This document shows positions 55,861-63,610 of a stretch of 63,610 nucleotides of DNA, piece by piece. The notes beneath the pieces are model-generated. The model was not told the origin of the DNA and made no database searches. It saw only the letters and a list, made by a program, of their open reading frames with translations. Source of the DNA: an uncultured cyanobacterium (lineage in GTDB: Bacteria > Cyanobacteriota > Cyanobacteriia > Cyanobacteriales > Geitlerinemataceae); contig CALCCD010000079.1 in NCBI GenBank assembly GCA_937899645.1, positions 1 to 63,610 on the forward strand, written 5' to 3'. Each line of letters starts with the position of its first letter. Positions within the stretch are counted from its first letter, which is position 1. The translations under genes were made by a program, and so were the position numbers.

Positions 55861-58800
55861 GTGTTTTATCGCAACCGCCAGCTCCTCTTTTTAACGCTGC
55901 TCCTCGTCCTCACCTGGGGTCTGTCTTCCTTCTTCACGCTGCCGCGCCTGGAAGATCCCGGAATCGTCCAGCGCACCTCCACCGTCACCACCTTCCTCCC
56001 TGGTGCGAGTCCCGAGCGGGTTGAAGCGCTGGTCACGGAAAAGATCGAAGCCGAGCTGGAAGAACTCGAGGAAGTCGATATCCTCGAGTCCACCTCCAGC
56101 GCCGGAATCTCGGTCGTCACCGTGACGCTCCAGGACTCGATCCGTGACATCGACCCCGTATGGTCGAAGGTGCGCGCCAAGATCGACGATGCGACGCCGC
56201 TGCTGCCGCCCGACGCCAGCGATCCGGAATATCGCGACGCCAAACCCACGGCCAACGCTGCGATCGTGGCACTCACCTGGCAGCTCGACACCGCGCCGAA
56301 CCCGGCGATCCTGCGGCGGCTCGGGCAAGAGCTGAGCGATCGGCTGCGGGCGATCCCCGGTACGGAAACCGTCGAGGAGTTCGGCGATCGCAACGAAGAA
56401 ATCCGCATTGAAGTCTCCGTGCCAGAGCTCGCGAATCTGGGGCTGACGGCCGCGCAGCTTTCCGAGCAGATCCGCGCCAGCGACGCCAAGGTGTCCGCCG
56501 GTCAGTTCCGCAGCGACAACAGCGAGCTGCTGCTCGAAGTCGATAGCGAACTGGACTCGATCGAGCGGATTCGCCAAATTCCAATTCGAGTTGCAGGCGG
56601 CGGTTTCAGTCAGCGCCTGGGCGATATCGCCACGATCGTTAAGGGCGTCGAGGAGCCAGCACGGGAACTGGCGATCGTCGATGGTTATCCGGCAGTGGTC
56701 GTCGCCGCGCGGGTCGAGTCGTCGGTGCGCGTCGATGCCTGGGCGGAGTTCGTCCGCGAGGATCTAGCGCAGTTCGAGACCGAGCTTTCCGAAGGCATCG
56801 GCCTAACGACCATCCTCGACCAGAGCCAGTACGTCGAGCAGCGTCTCAATGGCGTTTTGGTTAACCTGGCGATTAGCTCCGGGTTGGTGGTGGCGGTGTC
56901 GTTCTTTATTCTCGGCGGCAAATCTGCGCTGGTGGTCGGCTCGGCGCTGCCGTTGGCCACGCTGATGGTATTTGGCTGTATGAGCGTGTTGGAAGTGCCG
57001 CTGCACCAGATGTCGGTGACGGGGCTGATTATTGCCCTGGGACTGCTGATCGATAACGCGATCGTGGTGGTCGATGAGGTACAGATCCGCCTGCGGAGCG
57101 GCCTCTCGCCCGATCGCGCTGTTAGCGGCACCATCTCGCACCTGCTCGTACCACTGCTAGCTTCGACGCTGACCACTGTACTGGCCTTTATTCCCCTTGT
57201 CGTTGCGGAAGGCGGCACGGGCGAATTTATCGGCACGATCGGCCTGACGGTAATCTTGGCGCTGCTTTGCTCGCTGTTTCTATCGCTGACGGTTATCGTC
57301 GCTTTCGTCGGCCGTCTGGCGCGTTGGGAGCCGCTGCCATTTCTGCATCACGGACTCAAGCTGCGCGCCCTGGAGCGGGTCTACGATCGCAGTCTGGCGC
57401 TCGTCTTTCGTCGCCCGTGGCTCGGCATCGGGCTAGCGATCGTGCTGCCGATCGTCGGCTTTACGCAGTTCGGCCAACTCGGACAGCAGTTCTTCCCGCC
57501 CACCAACCGCGATCAGTTTCATATCGAAGTGGAGCTACCGGAGCAAACCCCGATCGAGCGCACCCGCGAGCTCGCCCTTGAAATTCGCGACAGCGTCCGC
57601 CAGCGCGACAGCGTGCGCGATATTCAGTGGTTCCTGGGCAAGAGCGCCCCGACGTTTTATTACAACGTGGTCGCCACCCGCGAGAACGCCCCGAACTACG
57701 CCCAAGGCATCGTTCAGCTCGACTCTACCGTCGGTATCCGAGACACGATTCGATCGCTGCAAACCGAGCTCGACGCCGCCTATCCCGAAGCGCAAATCCT
57801 GGTGCGCCAACTCGAGCAGGGGCCACCGTTCGCCGCGCCGATCGAGCTGCGTCTCTACGGCGCGAACGTGGACGAACTGCGCCAGCTCAGCGATCGTCTG
57901 CGCGGCGAACTCAGCCAAATCGAAGGCGTCACCCACAGCCGCGCCGCGCTCAACAATGCCCGTCCCAAGCTCTCGCTCGTGGTGGACGAACTCCAGGCGC
58001 GCCGCGTCCAGCTCGATAACCAGGCGATCGCCCGTCAGCTCGACGCAACCCTAGACGGCGCAACCGGCGGCTCGCTGCTGGAGGCCACCGAAGACCTGCC
58101 CGTCCGCGTCCGTATCACCAACGATCGGCGCGGCGACCTGAGCAATATCGCGACCCTCGATCTGCTCGCGGGTTCTCAGACCGTCCCCCTCGACTCCCTC
58201 GCCGATGTGCGCGTCGTCCCCGACTTCGCTTCGATTACGCGCTACAACGGCCAGCGTGTCAGCACCGTCCAGGCATTCCTCGAAGCCGGTGTACTGCCCG
58301 ACACGGTCTTAACGAAATTCCAGGCGCAGCTCGACGCGATCGGCTGGGAGCTTCCGGCGGGCTTCCGGCTCGAATATGGCGGTGAGGCCGACGCACGCGG
58401 TTCGGCGATCGGTAGCCTGCTCTCGATGTTGGCGGTACTGCTGGTGCTGATGATGGCGGTGCTCGTGCTTTCGTTCGACTCGTTCGGTCTCGCGGGGCAA
58501 ATCGGCCTCGTCGGCGTCTGGGCGATCGGGCTAGCCGTGCTAGCGTTGCGGATCTTCGGCCAACTCTTCGGCTTTACAGCGATTCTGGGCACGCTGGGGC
58601 TAATCGGCCTCGCGATTAACGACTCGATCGTCGTCCTGGCCGCCCTGCGCGACGATCCCGACGCCCGTCGCGGCGACTGGCGCGCCACCCAACATGTCGT
58701 CGGCCACGCCACCCGTCACGTTGTCGCCACCACCGTCACGACCATCATCGGCTTTATGCCGCTCTTCTTCGACGAGACGGGCTTCTGGCCGCCCCTGGCG

Positions 58801-58986
58801 ATCGCGGTGGCGGGTGGCTTGGGCGGTGCGACGCTGCTGGCGCTCTACTACATCCCGGCGGTTCACGTGCTGCTGATGCGGCGCTCCGGACGTTCGGATC
58901 GGGCGGGGCGAGTGACGGACTCCGTGCCGTCAGTCCCCAGCCTTAAACCTGGCGTGGCGGGCTCTGTGGACGTCGAGATTTACTAA
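55861..58986 (+). CDS. RND family efflux pump, AcrB/CzcA-type
   Basis: 1041 aa from GTG 55861. Two repeated halves each with six TMs and a large periplasmic loop. TM1 is LLFLTLLLVLTWGLSSFF; the porter has TSTVTTFLPGASPERVEALV. TM4 reads GLLIDNAIVVVDEVQIRL: the first Asp of the AcrB D407-D408 pair is kept and the second is Asn. TM10 reads LIGLAINDSIVVLAAL, where AcrB has Lys940. So proton relay differs from AcrB but matches many other RND pumps. No CzcA-like His clusters, so multidrug rather than metal is more likely. Trimeric inner-membrane pump working with the adaptor. Confidence 0.93.
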   Translation: MFYRNRQLLFLTLLLVLTWGLSSFFTLPRLEDPGIVQRTSTVTTFLPGASPERVEALVTEKIEAELEELEEVDILESTSSAGISVVTVTLQDSIRDIDPVWSKVRAKIDDATPLLPPDASDPEYRDAKPTANAAIVALTWQLDTAPNPAILRRLGQELSDRLRAIPGTETVEEFGDRNEEIRIEVSVPELANLGLTAAQLSEQIRASDAKVSAGQFRSDNSELLLEVDSELDSIERIRQIPIRVAGGGFSQRLGDIATIVKGVEEPARELAIVDGYPAVVVAARVESSVRVDAWAEFVREDLAQFETELSEGIGLTTILDQSQYVEQRLNGVLVNLAISSGLVVAVSFFILGGKSALVVGSALPLATLMVFGCMSVLEVPLHQMSVTGLIIALGLLIDNAIVVVDEVQIRLRSGLSPDRAVSGTISHLLVPLLASTLTTVLAFIPLVVAEGGTGEFIGTIGLTVILALLCSLFLSLTVIVAFVGRLARWEPLPFLHHGLKLRALERVYDRSLALVFRRPWLGIGLAIVLPIVGFTQFGQLGQQFFPPTNRDQFHIEVELPEQTPIERTRELALEIRDSVRQRDSVRDIQWFLGKSAPTFYYNVVATRENAPNYAQGIVQLDSTVGIRDTIRSLQTELDAAYPEAQILVRQLEQGPPFAAPIELRLYGANVDELRQLSDRLRGELSQIEGVTHSRAALNNARPKLSLVVDELQARRVQLDNQAIARQLDATLDGATGGSLLEATEDLPVRVRITNDRRGDLSNIATLDLLAGSQTVPLDSLADVRVVPDFASITRYNGQRVSTVQAFLEAGVLPDTVLTKFQAQLDAIGWELPAGFRLEYGGEADARGSAIGSLLSMLAVLLVLMMAVLVLSFDSFGLAGQIGLVGVWAIGLAVLALRIFGQLFGFTAILGTLGLIGLAINDSIVVLAALRDDPDARRGDWRATQHVVGHATRHVVATTVTTIIGFMPLFFDETGFWPPLAIAVAGGLGGATLLALYYIPAVHVLLMRRSGRSDRAGRVTDSVPSVPSLKPGVAGSVDVEIY

Positions 58987-59119
58987 GAGCACTCCACAAA
59001 TATATTCGTCCAGAAGCCGCCAATGAAGGCTGAGCTTGTCGAAGCCTGGGTGTGACGCACTTCGACAAGCTCAGTGCTCGAATCCTGAATACTGGACATT
59101 TATTTCCGTGGAGTACTCT
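58986..59119. repeat. 134-bp palindromic MITE-like element, copy 3 (most complete)
   Basis: It begins AGAGCACTCCAC and ends GTGGAGTACTCT, with imperfect terminal inverted repeats of about 29 bp. The inner core is GGCTGAGCTTGTCGAAGCC / GCACTTCGACAAGCTCAGTG, the widespread core palindrome. The first base is the last base of the pump's stop codon, so the element directly abuts the gene. Confidence 0.85.
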
Positions 59120-59163
59120 AAGCGGCAGCGTGTTCGGCTCGCTCGGGGCTCCAAGTATCGATC

Positions 59164-59191
59164 GACCCCGCGTCATATTTGGCGCGGGGTC
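59164..59191. repeat. Hairpin between pump and doxX-like gene
   Basis: GACCCCGCG (59164-59172) pairs perfectly with CGCGGGGTC (59183-59191). No T-run on either side, so a REP-like hairpin is more likely than a terminator. Confidence 0.6.
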
Positions 59192-59222
59192 GTCAACGTA
59201 TCTGCGGTTTTGCCAGAGAGAC

Positions 59223-59696
59223 CTATGAATCGAGCTTTTTCGCCACGATTGCATCAAGCGACCACTGGCCTGCCCCACCGATCAGCAGCAGCGCGTAAAC
59301 GCTGGCATAGAGTGATGCCGTTTCTAGCGGCGGCACCACAAAACCGTCGGCCTTGAGGTGGAAGAAGATCGCCACGGCCATCGTGCCCAAGAGCGCGAGG
59401 GCGTTGACTCGCGTCAGCAGCCCGAGGATCAGCAGCACGGAGCTAACCACTTCCACATAGGCCGCGCAGTAGGTCAGGAAGACGGGAAACGGCAGACCGA
59501 TAAAGCTGACGACGTTGTCGGCGAAGCCCTGAACGTCGCCGAGCTTATCGACGCCGTTGTGGATCATCAGCGCGCCGACAGCGAGGCGGACGACGAGCCA
59601 AAAGGCTTGGAACGGAGCGCCTTCGGAGCTGCTGGAGGCGAACAGTAGACGGGGGAGCGAGGAGCCATTGCTCGATTCGGCTTGTGGGGAAGTCAT
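59223..59696 (-). CDS. DoxX family membrane protein
   Basis: 157 aa, four membrane helices: VVRLAVGALMIHNGVDKLGD (39-58), FLTYCAAYVEVVSSVLLILG, ALALLGTMAVAIFF and ASVYALLLIGGAGQ. The GxxKL loop and AYVEV are typical of DoxX. DoxX proteins take part in thiol/redox or quinone chemistry in some bacteria; role here unknown. The N-terminus (about 30 residues) is Ser-rich and polar. Confidence 0.9.
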   Translation of the reverse strand: MTSPQAESSNGSSLPRLLFASSSSEGAPFQAFWLVVRLAVGALMIHNGVDKLGDVQGFADNVVSFIGLPFPVFLTYCAAYVEVVSSVLLILGLLTRVNALALLGTMAVAIFFHLKADGFVVPPLETASLYASVYALLLIGGAGQWSLDAIVAKKLDS

Positions 59697-59750
59697 GAAG
59701 GGGGAATTATTCGGGGCGATAATGAAATTTTGACAAGTAATCCACCGCTG

Positions 59751-60302
59751 TCAAGCGCGATCGACCCGAAGCGCTGAATTCAGCTCGCCGCCCTCGCAGT
59801 AATGCTCCAATTCGCGTAGCCCGCCTGCATACCGACGGTTCGCCTCATTGCGTCTCGATATTGCAGCTTGAAGCGCCTTATCACGCTCGCTTGACGGCTC
59901 GGCTTCCGCCAGCGGAGCCAGCTCGCGCCTTACCCGCTCTGTTTCCTGCAACCTTGCTGCCAACTGGGAGCCGATCGCCTCCAAGTCCTCATCTCCCAAA
60001 TCCAGCGCCAGTAGCTGCTCGGCACTGTGTCGCGACACCTCGGCTTCCGCGAGCAGACCGGCCTCCGTTTGCAGCCCCGCCGCCGACAAATTTTGCTCGT
60101 AGGCAGCCAAGCTGTCCTCGGTGTATCGATCGACTAAGTTATAGACCTGTTGGCACTCCGGATAGCGTTCGTAAGCGCGGCGCTGTTTGATGCCGAAGGG
60201 GTCATCGAGATCGAACGTGCAGGCGGTCAAGCTCAGGCAGGCGAGCGCGCTGCCAGCGAAACGAATGAGTATGGGAGACGTGCGGCAGGGAACTTCGGGC
60301 AT
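59751..60302 (-). CDS. Lipoprotein of unknown function, helical
   Basis: 183 aa from ATG 60302. A signal segment IRFAGSALACLSLTAC ends in the lipobox LTAC. The mature part is helical and Glu/Ala/Arg-rich (LAEAEVSRHSAEQLLAL), with Cys in YPECQQVY and HYCEGG. Probably anchored in the outer or inner membrane with a coiled-coil domain. An earlier ATG (60332) would overlap the radical SAM gene by 11 bp. It follows that gene on the same strand. Function not known. Confidence 0.75.
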   Translation of the reverse strand: MPEVPCRTSPILIRFAGSALACLSLTACTFDLDDPFGIKQRRAYERYPECQQVYNLVDRYTEDSLAAYEQNLSAAGLQTEAGLLAEAEVSRHSAEQLLALDLGDEDLEAIGSQLAARLQETERVRRELAPLAEAEPSSERDKALQAAISRRNEANRRYAGGLRELEHYCEGGELNSALRVDRA

Positions 60303-60321
60303 CGAACTCGATCGCACACGA

Positions 60322-61965
60322 CTACCCGACAACCTCCACCTCCGGTGACATCCATTCCTCCGACTGCGCCAGATGCGTCTTCAGCACCGCCACCGACACC
60401 GGCCCGTCGAGGTGTTGCCAGGGCAAGACCCGATCGCGATCGTATTCCGCAAACGCATAGTCCTCCAGCGGCGGTATCTCGCCGCGCATATCCTTAAACG
60501 CCCGCTTGTAACTGCCTAGCGTGTCGCCGTAGCCGCGCACTTTTTCCAGCAAGTGCGACAATCGCCGATCGCCGCGCGAGATCAGCGCCTGGATCACCGA
60601 CCAGTTGTAGCTCTCCGGTCGGAACTCGATGCCCTTCGATCGCAGCTCTTTCTGTAGCCGCTTGAGGCGCTTGTCGGCTTTCTTACTAACGCCGAACCAC
60701 TGAAACGGCGTGTGGGATTTCGGTACGAAGGTGCTGCACCCGAGCGTCAGACGCAGGCCGGGGACGTCTTTTTTGAGCGATCGCATCATCTCCACGGTGG
60801 CGTCTACGTCTTCCTCCACTTCGCCGGGGATGCCGACCATGCCGTAGAGCTTCAGCGCCTTGAGACCGCCCGCTTTCGCCGACTCTGCCGCCTGGGCGAT
60901 TTCGTCGGTTGCCAGCTTTTTATTAACCACTTTACGGAGGCGCGCCGAGCCGCTTTCAACGGCGATCGTGATCGATCGCGTGTCGCGGCGGCTGAGGACA
61001 TCGGCCAGCTTGCGCGTGACGGTGTTCGTCCGCACGGAGGCGATGCTGAGGCGCACGTCGTCGTATTTTGGCTGGCCGATGTAGTCGAGGATCGTCTCGA
61101 ACTGCGGGTGTTGCGTAATCGACGCGCCGAGCAGACCGAGGCGGGGCGTCACTTCCAAGCCGCGTTCGATCGCCGGGAGCAGCGACCCCTCCAGGTCGGC
61201 GACGCGAAACGGTAGCGTCAGATAGCTGGCGAGGCAAAAGCGGCACATCTCCGGGCAGCTTCGCACCACTTCGACCATAAAGATGTCCGGCCACGCGGCG
61301 CGCTCGGTAACGACTGACGAAGCCAGCAGCGTATTGCTTTTGTGGGTTTGCTTGACGACACTGGCGGGGATATCGGCATCGACGGGCTCGATCGCGGCGA
61401 TCGGGCCGTCGGGTGTCTCGTAGCGGACTTTGTAGAGGCTGGGGACGTAGAGGCCGGGTACGCGCGCCAGGTGGCGGAGCTGGGCGTCGCGATCGGCGTC
61501 TCGCACTTCTTTATAGGCGTCGATAAAGGCGGGCAGCGAGACTTCGCCATCGCCCATCAGGATTACGTCAAAGAAGTCGGCGAAGGGCTCCGGGTTCGCG
61601 GTCAGCACCGGGCCACCGCCGAAAATCAGCGGCGCGTTGCGCGAGGCGGCGAGGCGATCGGTGGCGCGCACCGCAATGCCCCGCGATTCGAGCATCTCCA
61701 GAATATTGACGTAGTCCAACTCCCAGGACAGCGAAAAGCCGAGGATCTCGAGATCCGAGGGCAGCGGGTCGCTCGCATCGGTGAACAGCCGCGAGACGGA
61801 TAGGTCGCTGCGCGCCGCAAACGTCGCCCAAACGGTCTGATAGCCGAGGCTGGTTATCCCGACACTGTAAGTATTTGGGAACGCGAATGCCAGCTCGATC
61901 GCATCGGGATCGGGCGCAGTGGGATCGAAAAGCAGGCGCTCGTCCTGGGTGGGAATCGCGTTCAC
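60322..61965 (-). CDS. TIGR03960-type radical SAM protein with B12-binding-like N-terminal domain
   Basis: 547 aa. The N-terminal domain resembles a cobalamin-binding fold but lacks an obvious DxHxxG (LELAFAFPNTYSVGITSLGY is the family start). The 4Fe-4S site is C237, C241, C244 in RSCPEMCRFCLASY, followed by the SAM-binding strands ITIAVESGSARLR and LKLYGMVGIPGEVEEDV. Family length is normal. It probably modifies an unknown substrate. Co-transcribed with the lipoprotein gene downstream. Confidence 0.87.
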   Translation of the reverse strand: MNAIPTQDERLLFDPTAPDPDAIELAFAFPNTYSVGITSLGYQTVWATFAARSDLSVSRLFTDASDPLPSDLEILGFSLSWELDYVNILEMLESRGIAVRATDRLAASRNAPLIFGGGPVLTANPEPFADFFDVILMGDGEVSLPAFIDAYKEVRDADRDAQLRHLARVPGLYVPSLYKVRYETPDGPIAAIEPVDADIPASVVKQTHKSNTLLASSVVTERAAWPDIFMVEVVRSCPEMCRFCLASYLTLPFRVADLEGSLLPAIERGLEVTPRLGLLGASITQHPQFETILDYIGQPKYDDVRLSIASVRTNTVTRKLADVLSRRDTRSITIAVESGSARLRKVVNKKLATDEIAQAAESAKAGGLKALKLYGMVGIPGEVEEDVDATVEMMRSLKKDVPGLRLTLGCSTFVPKSHTPFQWFGVSKKADKRLKRLQKELRSKGIEFRPESYNWSVIQALISRGDRRLSHLLEKVRGYGDTLGSYKRAFKDMRGEIPPLEDYAFAEYDRDRVLPWQHLDGPVSVAVLKTHLAQSEEWMSPEVEVVG

Positions 61966-62547
61966 GGGGCGGCAGGGAAAGGTCTAAAAATATTACGAGA
62001 GCTGGTGCGATCGCGCGTTTCGTGCGGTTCTACGCGATTGCCAGACGTACACCAAAGTACAGTACCTGCTGGCCGCCGTGTCACGACCCACAAACGCAAG
62101 GGGCGAGATTCACCTGCGGCACGGCCTCACCGAAGCCCTGCCGACCTCGACCCCGCCGACCGAAAAAGTCGAAAATCCGGCGTCGATATCGGACGGTTTT
62201 TTCCCTCGATCGCTCGTCGATCGGGGGGTCTATAAACGTTAAAATAGTAGAGTCCCACACGATTCGTGTTGGTAAACCCCTTACAGCTACGCATGAAGCT
62301 TACATACACCCGCTCCCTGTCCCGCGTACGATTGGCAACCCGTTCGCCGAGCGTCTCTCTTCGCGAGGCACAGCAGCGTTTATCGATGCAATTCCCGAAT
62401 CTTTTTGGCTAGCTCGATCGACTGGCCGTCTATTCTCGGGCGACCTCGCCCGCGAATCAGCAACAGCGAGTGGAAGCGATCGACCCGCGATCGACCCCGC
62501 TCCCCCGGTAATTGCCGCCCCCGATTCATGCTCAGGAGAAGCGAGAA
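61966..62547. other. Divergent intergenic stretch between radical SAM and DUF6679-like genes
   Basis: 582 bp with no gene. An AT-rich patch (62228-62250) contains TAAAAT and TATAAA and may be a promoter for the plus-strand gene, giving a leader of about 300 bp. Short frames here are shadows. Confidence 0.4.
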
Positions 62548-62877
62548 ATGCTACACCGCAAACTTTATCAACTGTGTTGCGAACATCGCGAGGTTTGTAT
62601 TTTCCTGCGCGACCAACAGCGCTGGCTCGATCGCGTGACGATCGTCGATATCGAAGGCGACCTGGTTACCCTGCGCTACGAATCCGACGAAGAAGACGAA
62701 CTCTGCGCGTGGGAAGAAATGGTTCGCCTCGAGAGCATCGGCTCGGTCAGCCAGAAGCTCGCCAGCGTGCCCAAAGGTAACGTCGAGCCGCCGGTATCGG
62801 AAGACTGCCCGGAAGCCGAGCGCCTGCACAAGCCCAATCCCGAAGCGGGCGGCGACGAAACGCGCCCGAATCGCTAG
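62548..62877 (+). CDS. DUF6679-like cyanobacterial protein
   Basis: 109 aa from ATG 62548, with AGGAG 8 bp upstream. Conserved blocks as I recall for DUF6679: MLHRKLYQLCCEHREVCIFL, RDQQRWLDRVTIVDIEGDLV, EEDELCAWEEMVRLESIGSV and QKLASVPKGNVE. Soluble, acidic, with a Cys pair CC. The C-terminal 20 residues are variable. Function unknown. Confidence 0.75.
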   Translation: MLHRKLYQLCCEHREVCIFLRDQQRWLDRVTIVDIEGDLVTLRYESDEEDELCAWEEMVRLESIGSVSQKLASVPKGNVEPPVSEDCPEAERLHKPNPEAGGDETRPNR

Positions 62878-62946
62878 TGCTCTTCCCTGGCTCTTCGCCG
62901 CGCTGAATGCACGCAACTCGCGCAAACTTACGCCGAATAGTCACGA

Positions 62947-62980
62947 GCGAGCGCCGTCCGGATAGCTGGGCGGCGCTCGC
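62947..62980. terminator. GC-rich hairpin after DUF6679-like gene
   Basis: GCGAGCGCCG (62947-62956) pairs perfectly with CGGCGCTCGC (62971-62980). No T-run follows. A direct repeat ATTGTGAAGT occurs twice just after (about 62994-63020). Confidence 0.5.
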
Positions 62981-63133
62981 TGCGTTCGGGCCTATTGTGA
63001 AGTGGCGAATTGTGAAGTCTCGATCGCGCCGACGCCCCAACCACCGCGATCGGGATCGAACTCGCTAAGATTAGGGAAATACCGCGCGATCGAACCGCCC
63101 TCGAACGCCACGCCACCGCTCGGGACTCCTGCC

Positions 63134-63592
63134 ATGCTGCCTTTCTTCTCATTTCTTATTGCCTTGACGGCCTTCGCAGGCGGCTTCTGGGGGTTCAGCC
63201 AGGCTCGACGGGCGCAAGAGCGAGAAGCGCGGAACATGATGCCGGTCGCTCCCAATTCGGCTGTCGCTCCGACCCCAACGGGCGCAGCACCCAACGCCGC
63301 ACCGAACAACGCTCCCGGCGACCCCAATGCACCAGCGGTGGACGTTCCGCCCAGCCCGGCTCGCCCAGAGGACAACGTCGGCACGGGGCTCGCCGACCCG
63401 AACGCCACTGGCGTAACGGCAACCGATCAAAACGCCCCAGGCGGGAACGCCACTGACGCAGACGCCACTGACGCGACCGATAATGCCGTGCCGACCCCGA
63501 CTCCAGCCCCGACCCCGACTCCGACCCCCGCGACGACCCCCGCGCCCACCCCCCCCCCCCCGAGCACGGAAGAGGTGGACACGGGGGAGTAG
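63134..63592 (+). CDS. Membrane-anchored Pro/Thr/Ala-rich protein
   Basis: 152 aa from ATG 63134 (MLPFFSFLIALTAFAGGFWGF). One N-terminal TM then a long unstructured tail: Asn/Pro/Ala-rich, then Asp-Ala repeats (NATDADATDATD) and TPTPAP repeats before a C13 tract that encodes Pro. The tail stands outside the membrane in a linker or surface role. The C tract makes reading-frame slippage possible. It ends 18 bp before the contig end. No family recognised. Confidence 0.6.
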   Translation: MLPFFSFLIALTAFAGGFWGFSQARRAQEREARNMMPVAPNSAVAPTPTGAAPNAAPNNAPGDPNAPAVDVPPSPARPEDNVGTGLADPNATGVTATDQNAPGGNATDADATDATDNAVPTPTPAPTPTPTPATTPAPTPPPPSTEEVDTGE

Positions 63593-63610
63593 TTTAAGGG
63601 GGGGGGGGGG
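63549..63610 (+). repeat. 13-C tract and terminal 13-G run
   Basis: A run of 13 C (63549-63561) lies in the last gene, and the window ends with a run of 13 G (63598-63610). The G run is a likely sequencing or assembly break; the C run can form a hairpin with it. Confidence 0.8.

Overview
The window is a GC-rich cyanobacterial contig. Both edges look like assembly ends: a G run opens it and a 13-G run closes it. The cyanobacterial assignment rests on petM, ndhH, a high-light-inducible protein, HetR, cyAbrB, XisH/XisI, several cyanobacteria-specific DUF families and the very frequent GCGATCGC-type (HIP1) octamers. HetR suggests a lineage related to filamentous cyanobacteria, but no heterocyst or nif genes are present here, so neither morphology nor nitrogen fixation can be inferred. 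I could not name the species.

Layout. 1-8.3 kb: a D27-like carotenoid isomerase, type II NADH dehydrogenase, an atypical SDR protein, a DUF1997 protein, a 2Fe-2S ferredoxin, an epoxide-hydrolase-like protein, DUF1815 and DUF2839. 8.5-14.4 kb: the str ribosomal operon on the minus strand (rpsL-rpsG-fusA-tuf-rpsJ, then a LON-domain gene) with a readable promoter. 14.7-18.1 kb: hetR divergent from it, a glycosyltransferase, pdxA and petM. 18.2-22 kb: a tight minus-strand unit, pcrA helicase, xisH nuclease-like, xisI and a two-TM protein. 22-31.9 kb: a TPR protein, cyAbrB, an M48 protease whose end overlaps tRNA-Leu(CAA), a 51-aa PirA-like nitrogen regulator behind a perfect NtcA box, a Trp-rich protein, a rhomboid protease, DUF58, a PilT-type ATPase and a Nif11 protein.

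31.9-43.4 kb: an alpha/beta hydrolase, asparaginase, glyA, an amino-acid permease, a polysaccharide set (GT4, polyprenyl-phosphate sugar transferase, gmd), ndhH, a GT2 and an Hlip. 43.4-52.4 kb: a lone cyclic-nucleotide-binding domain protein, trmFO, an ammonium transporter, purE, nagA, a ChaN-type lipoprotein and a degenerate metallo-beta-lactamase/beta-CASP-like protein. 52.4-59 kb: a PadR regulator divergent from an RND efflux adaptor-pump operon that is interrupted by a foreign-looking gene, a palindromic repeat and a small conserved gene. 59-63.6 kb: DoxX, a lipoprotein, a radical SAM protein, a DUF6679-like protein and a Pro/Thr-rich membrane-anchored protein with a 13-C tract.

Three nitrogen-linked loci lie in one contig: hetR, the PirA-like gene with its NtcA box, and amt. 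At least three families of palindromic short repeats sit in the intergenic spaces. The two most unusual loci are the pcrA-xisH-xisI-membrane-protein unit and the interrupted PadR/RND operon. Protein identities come from recognised family motifs, not from searches.
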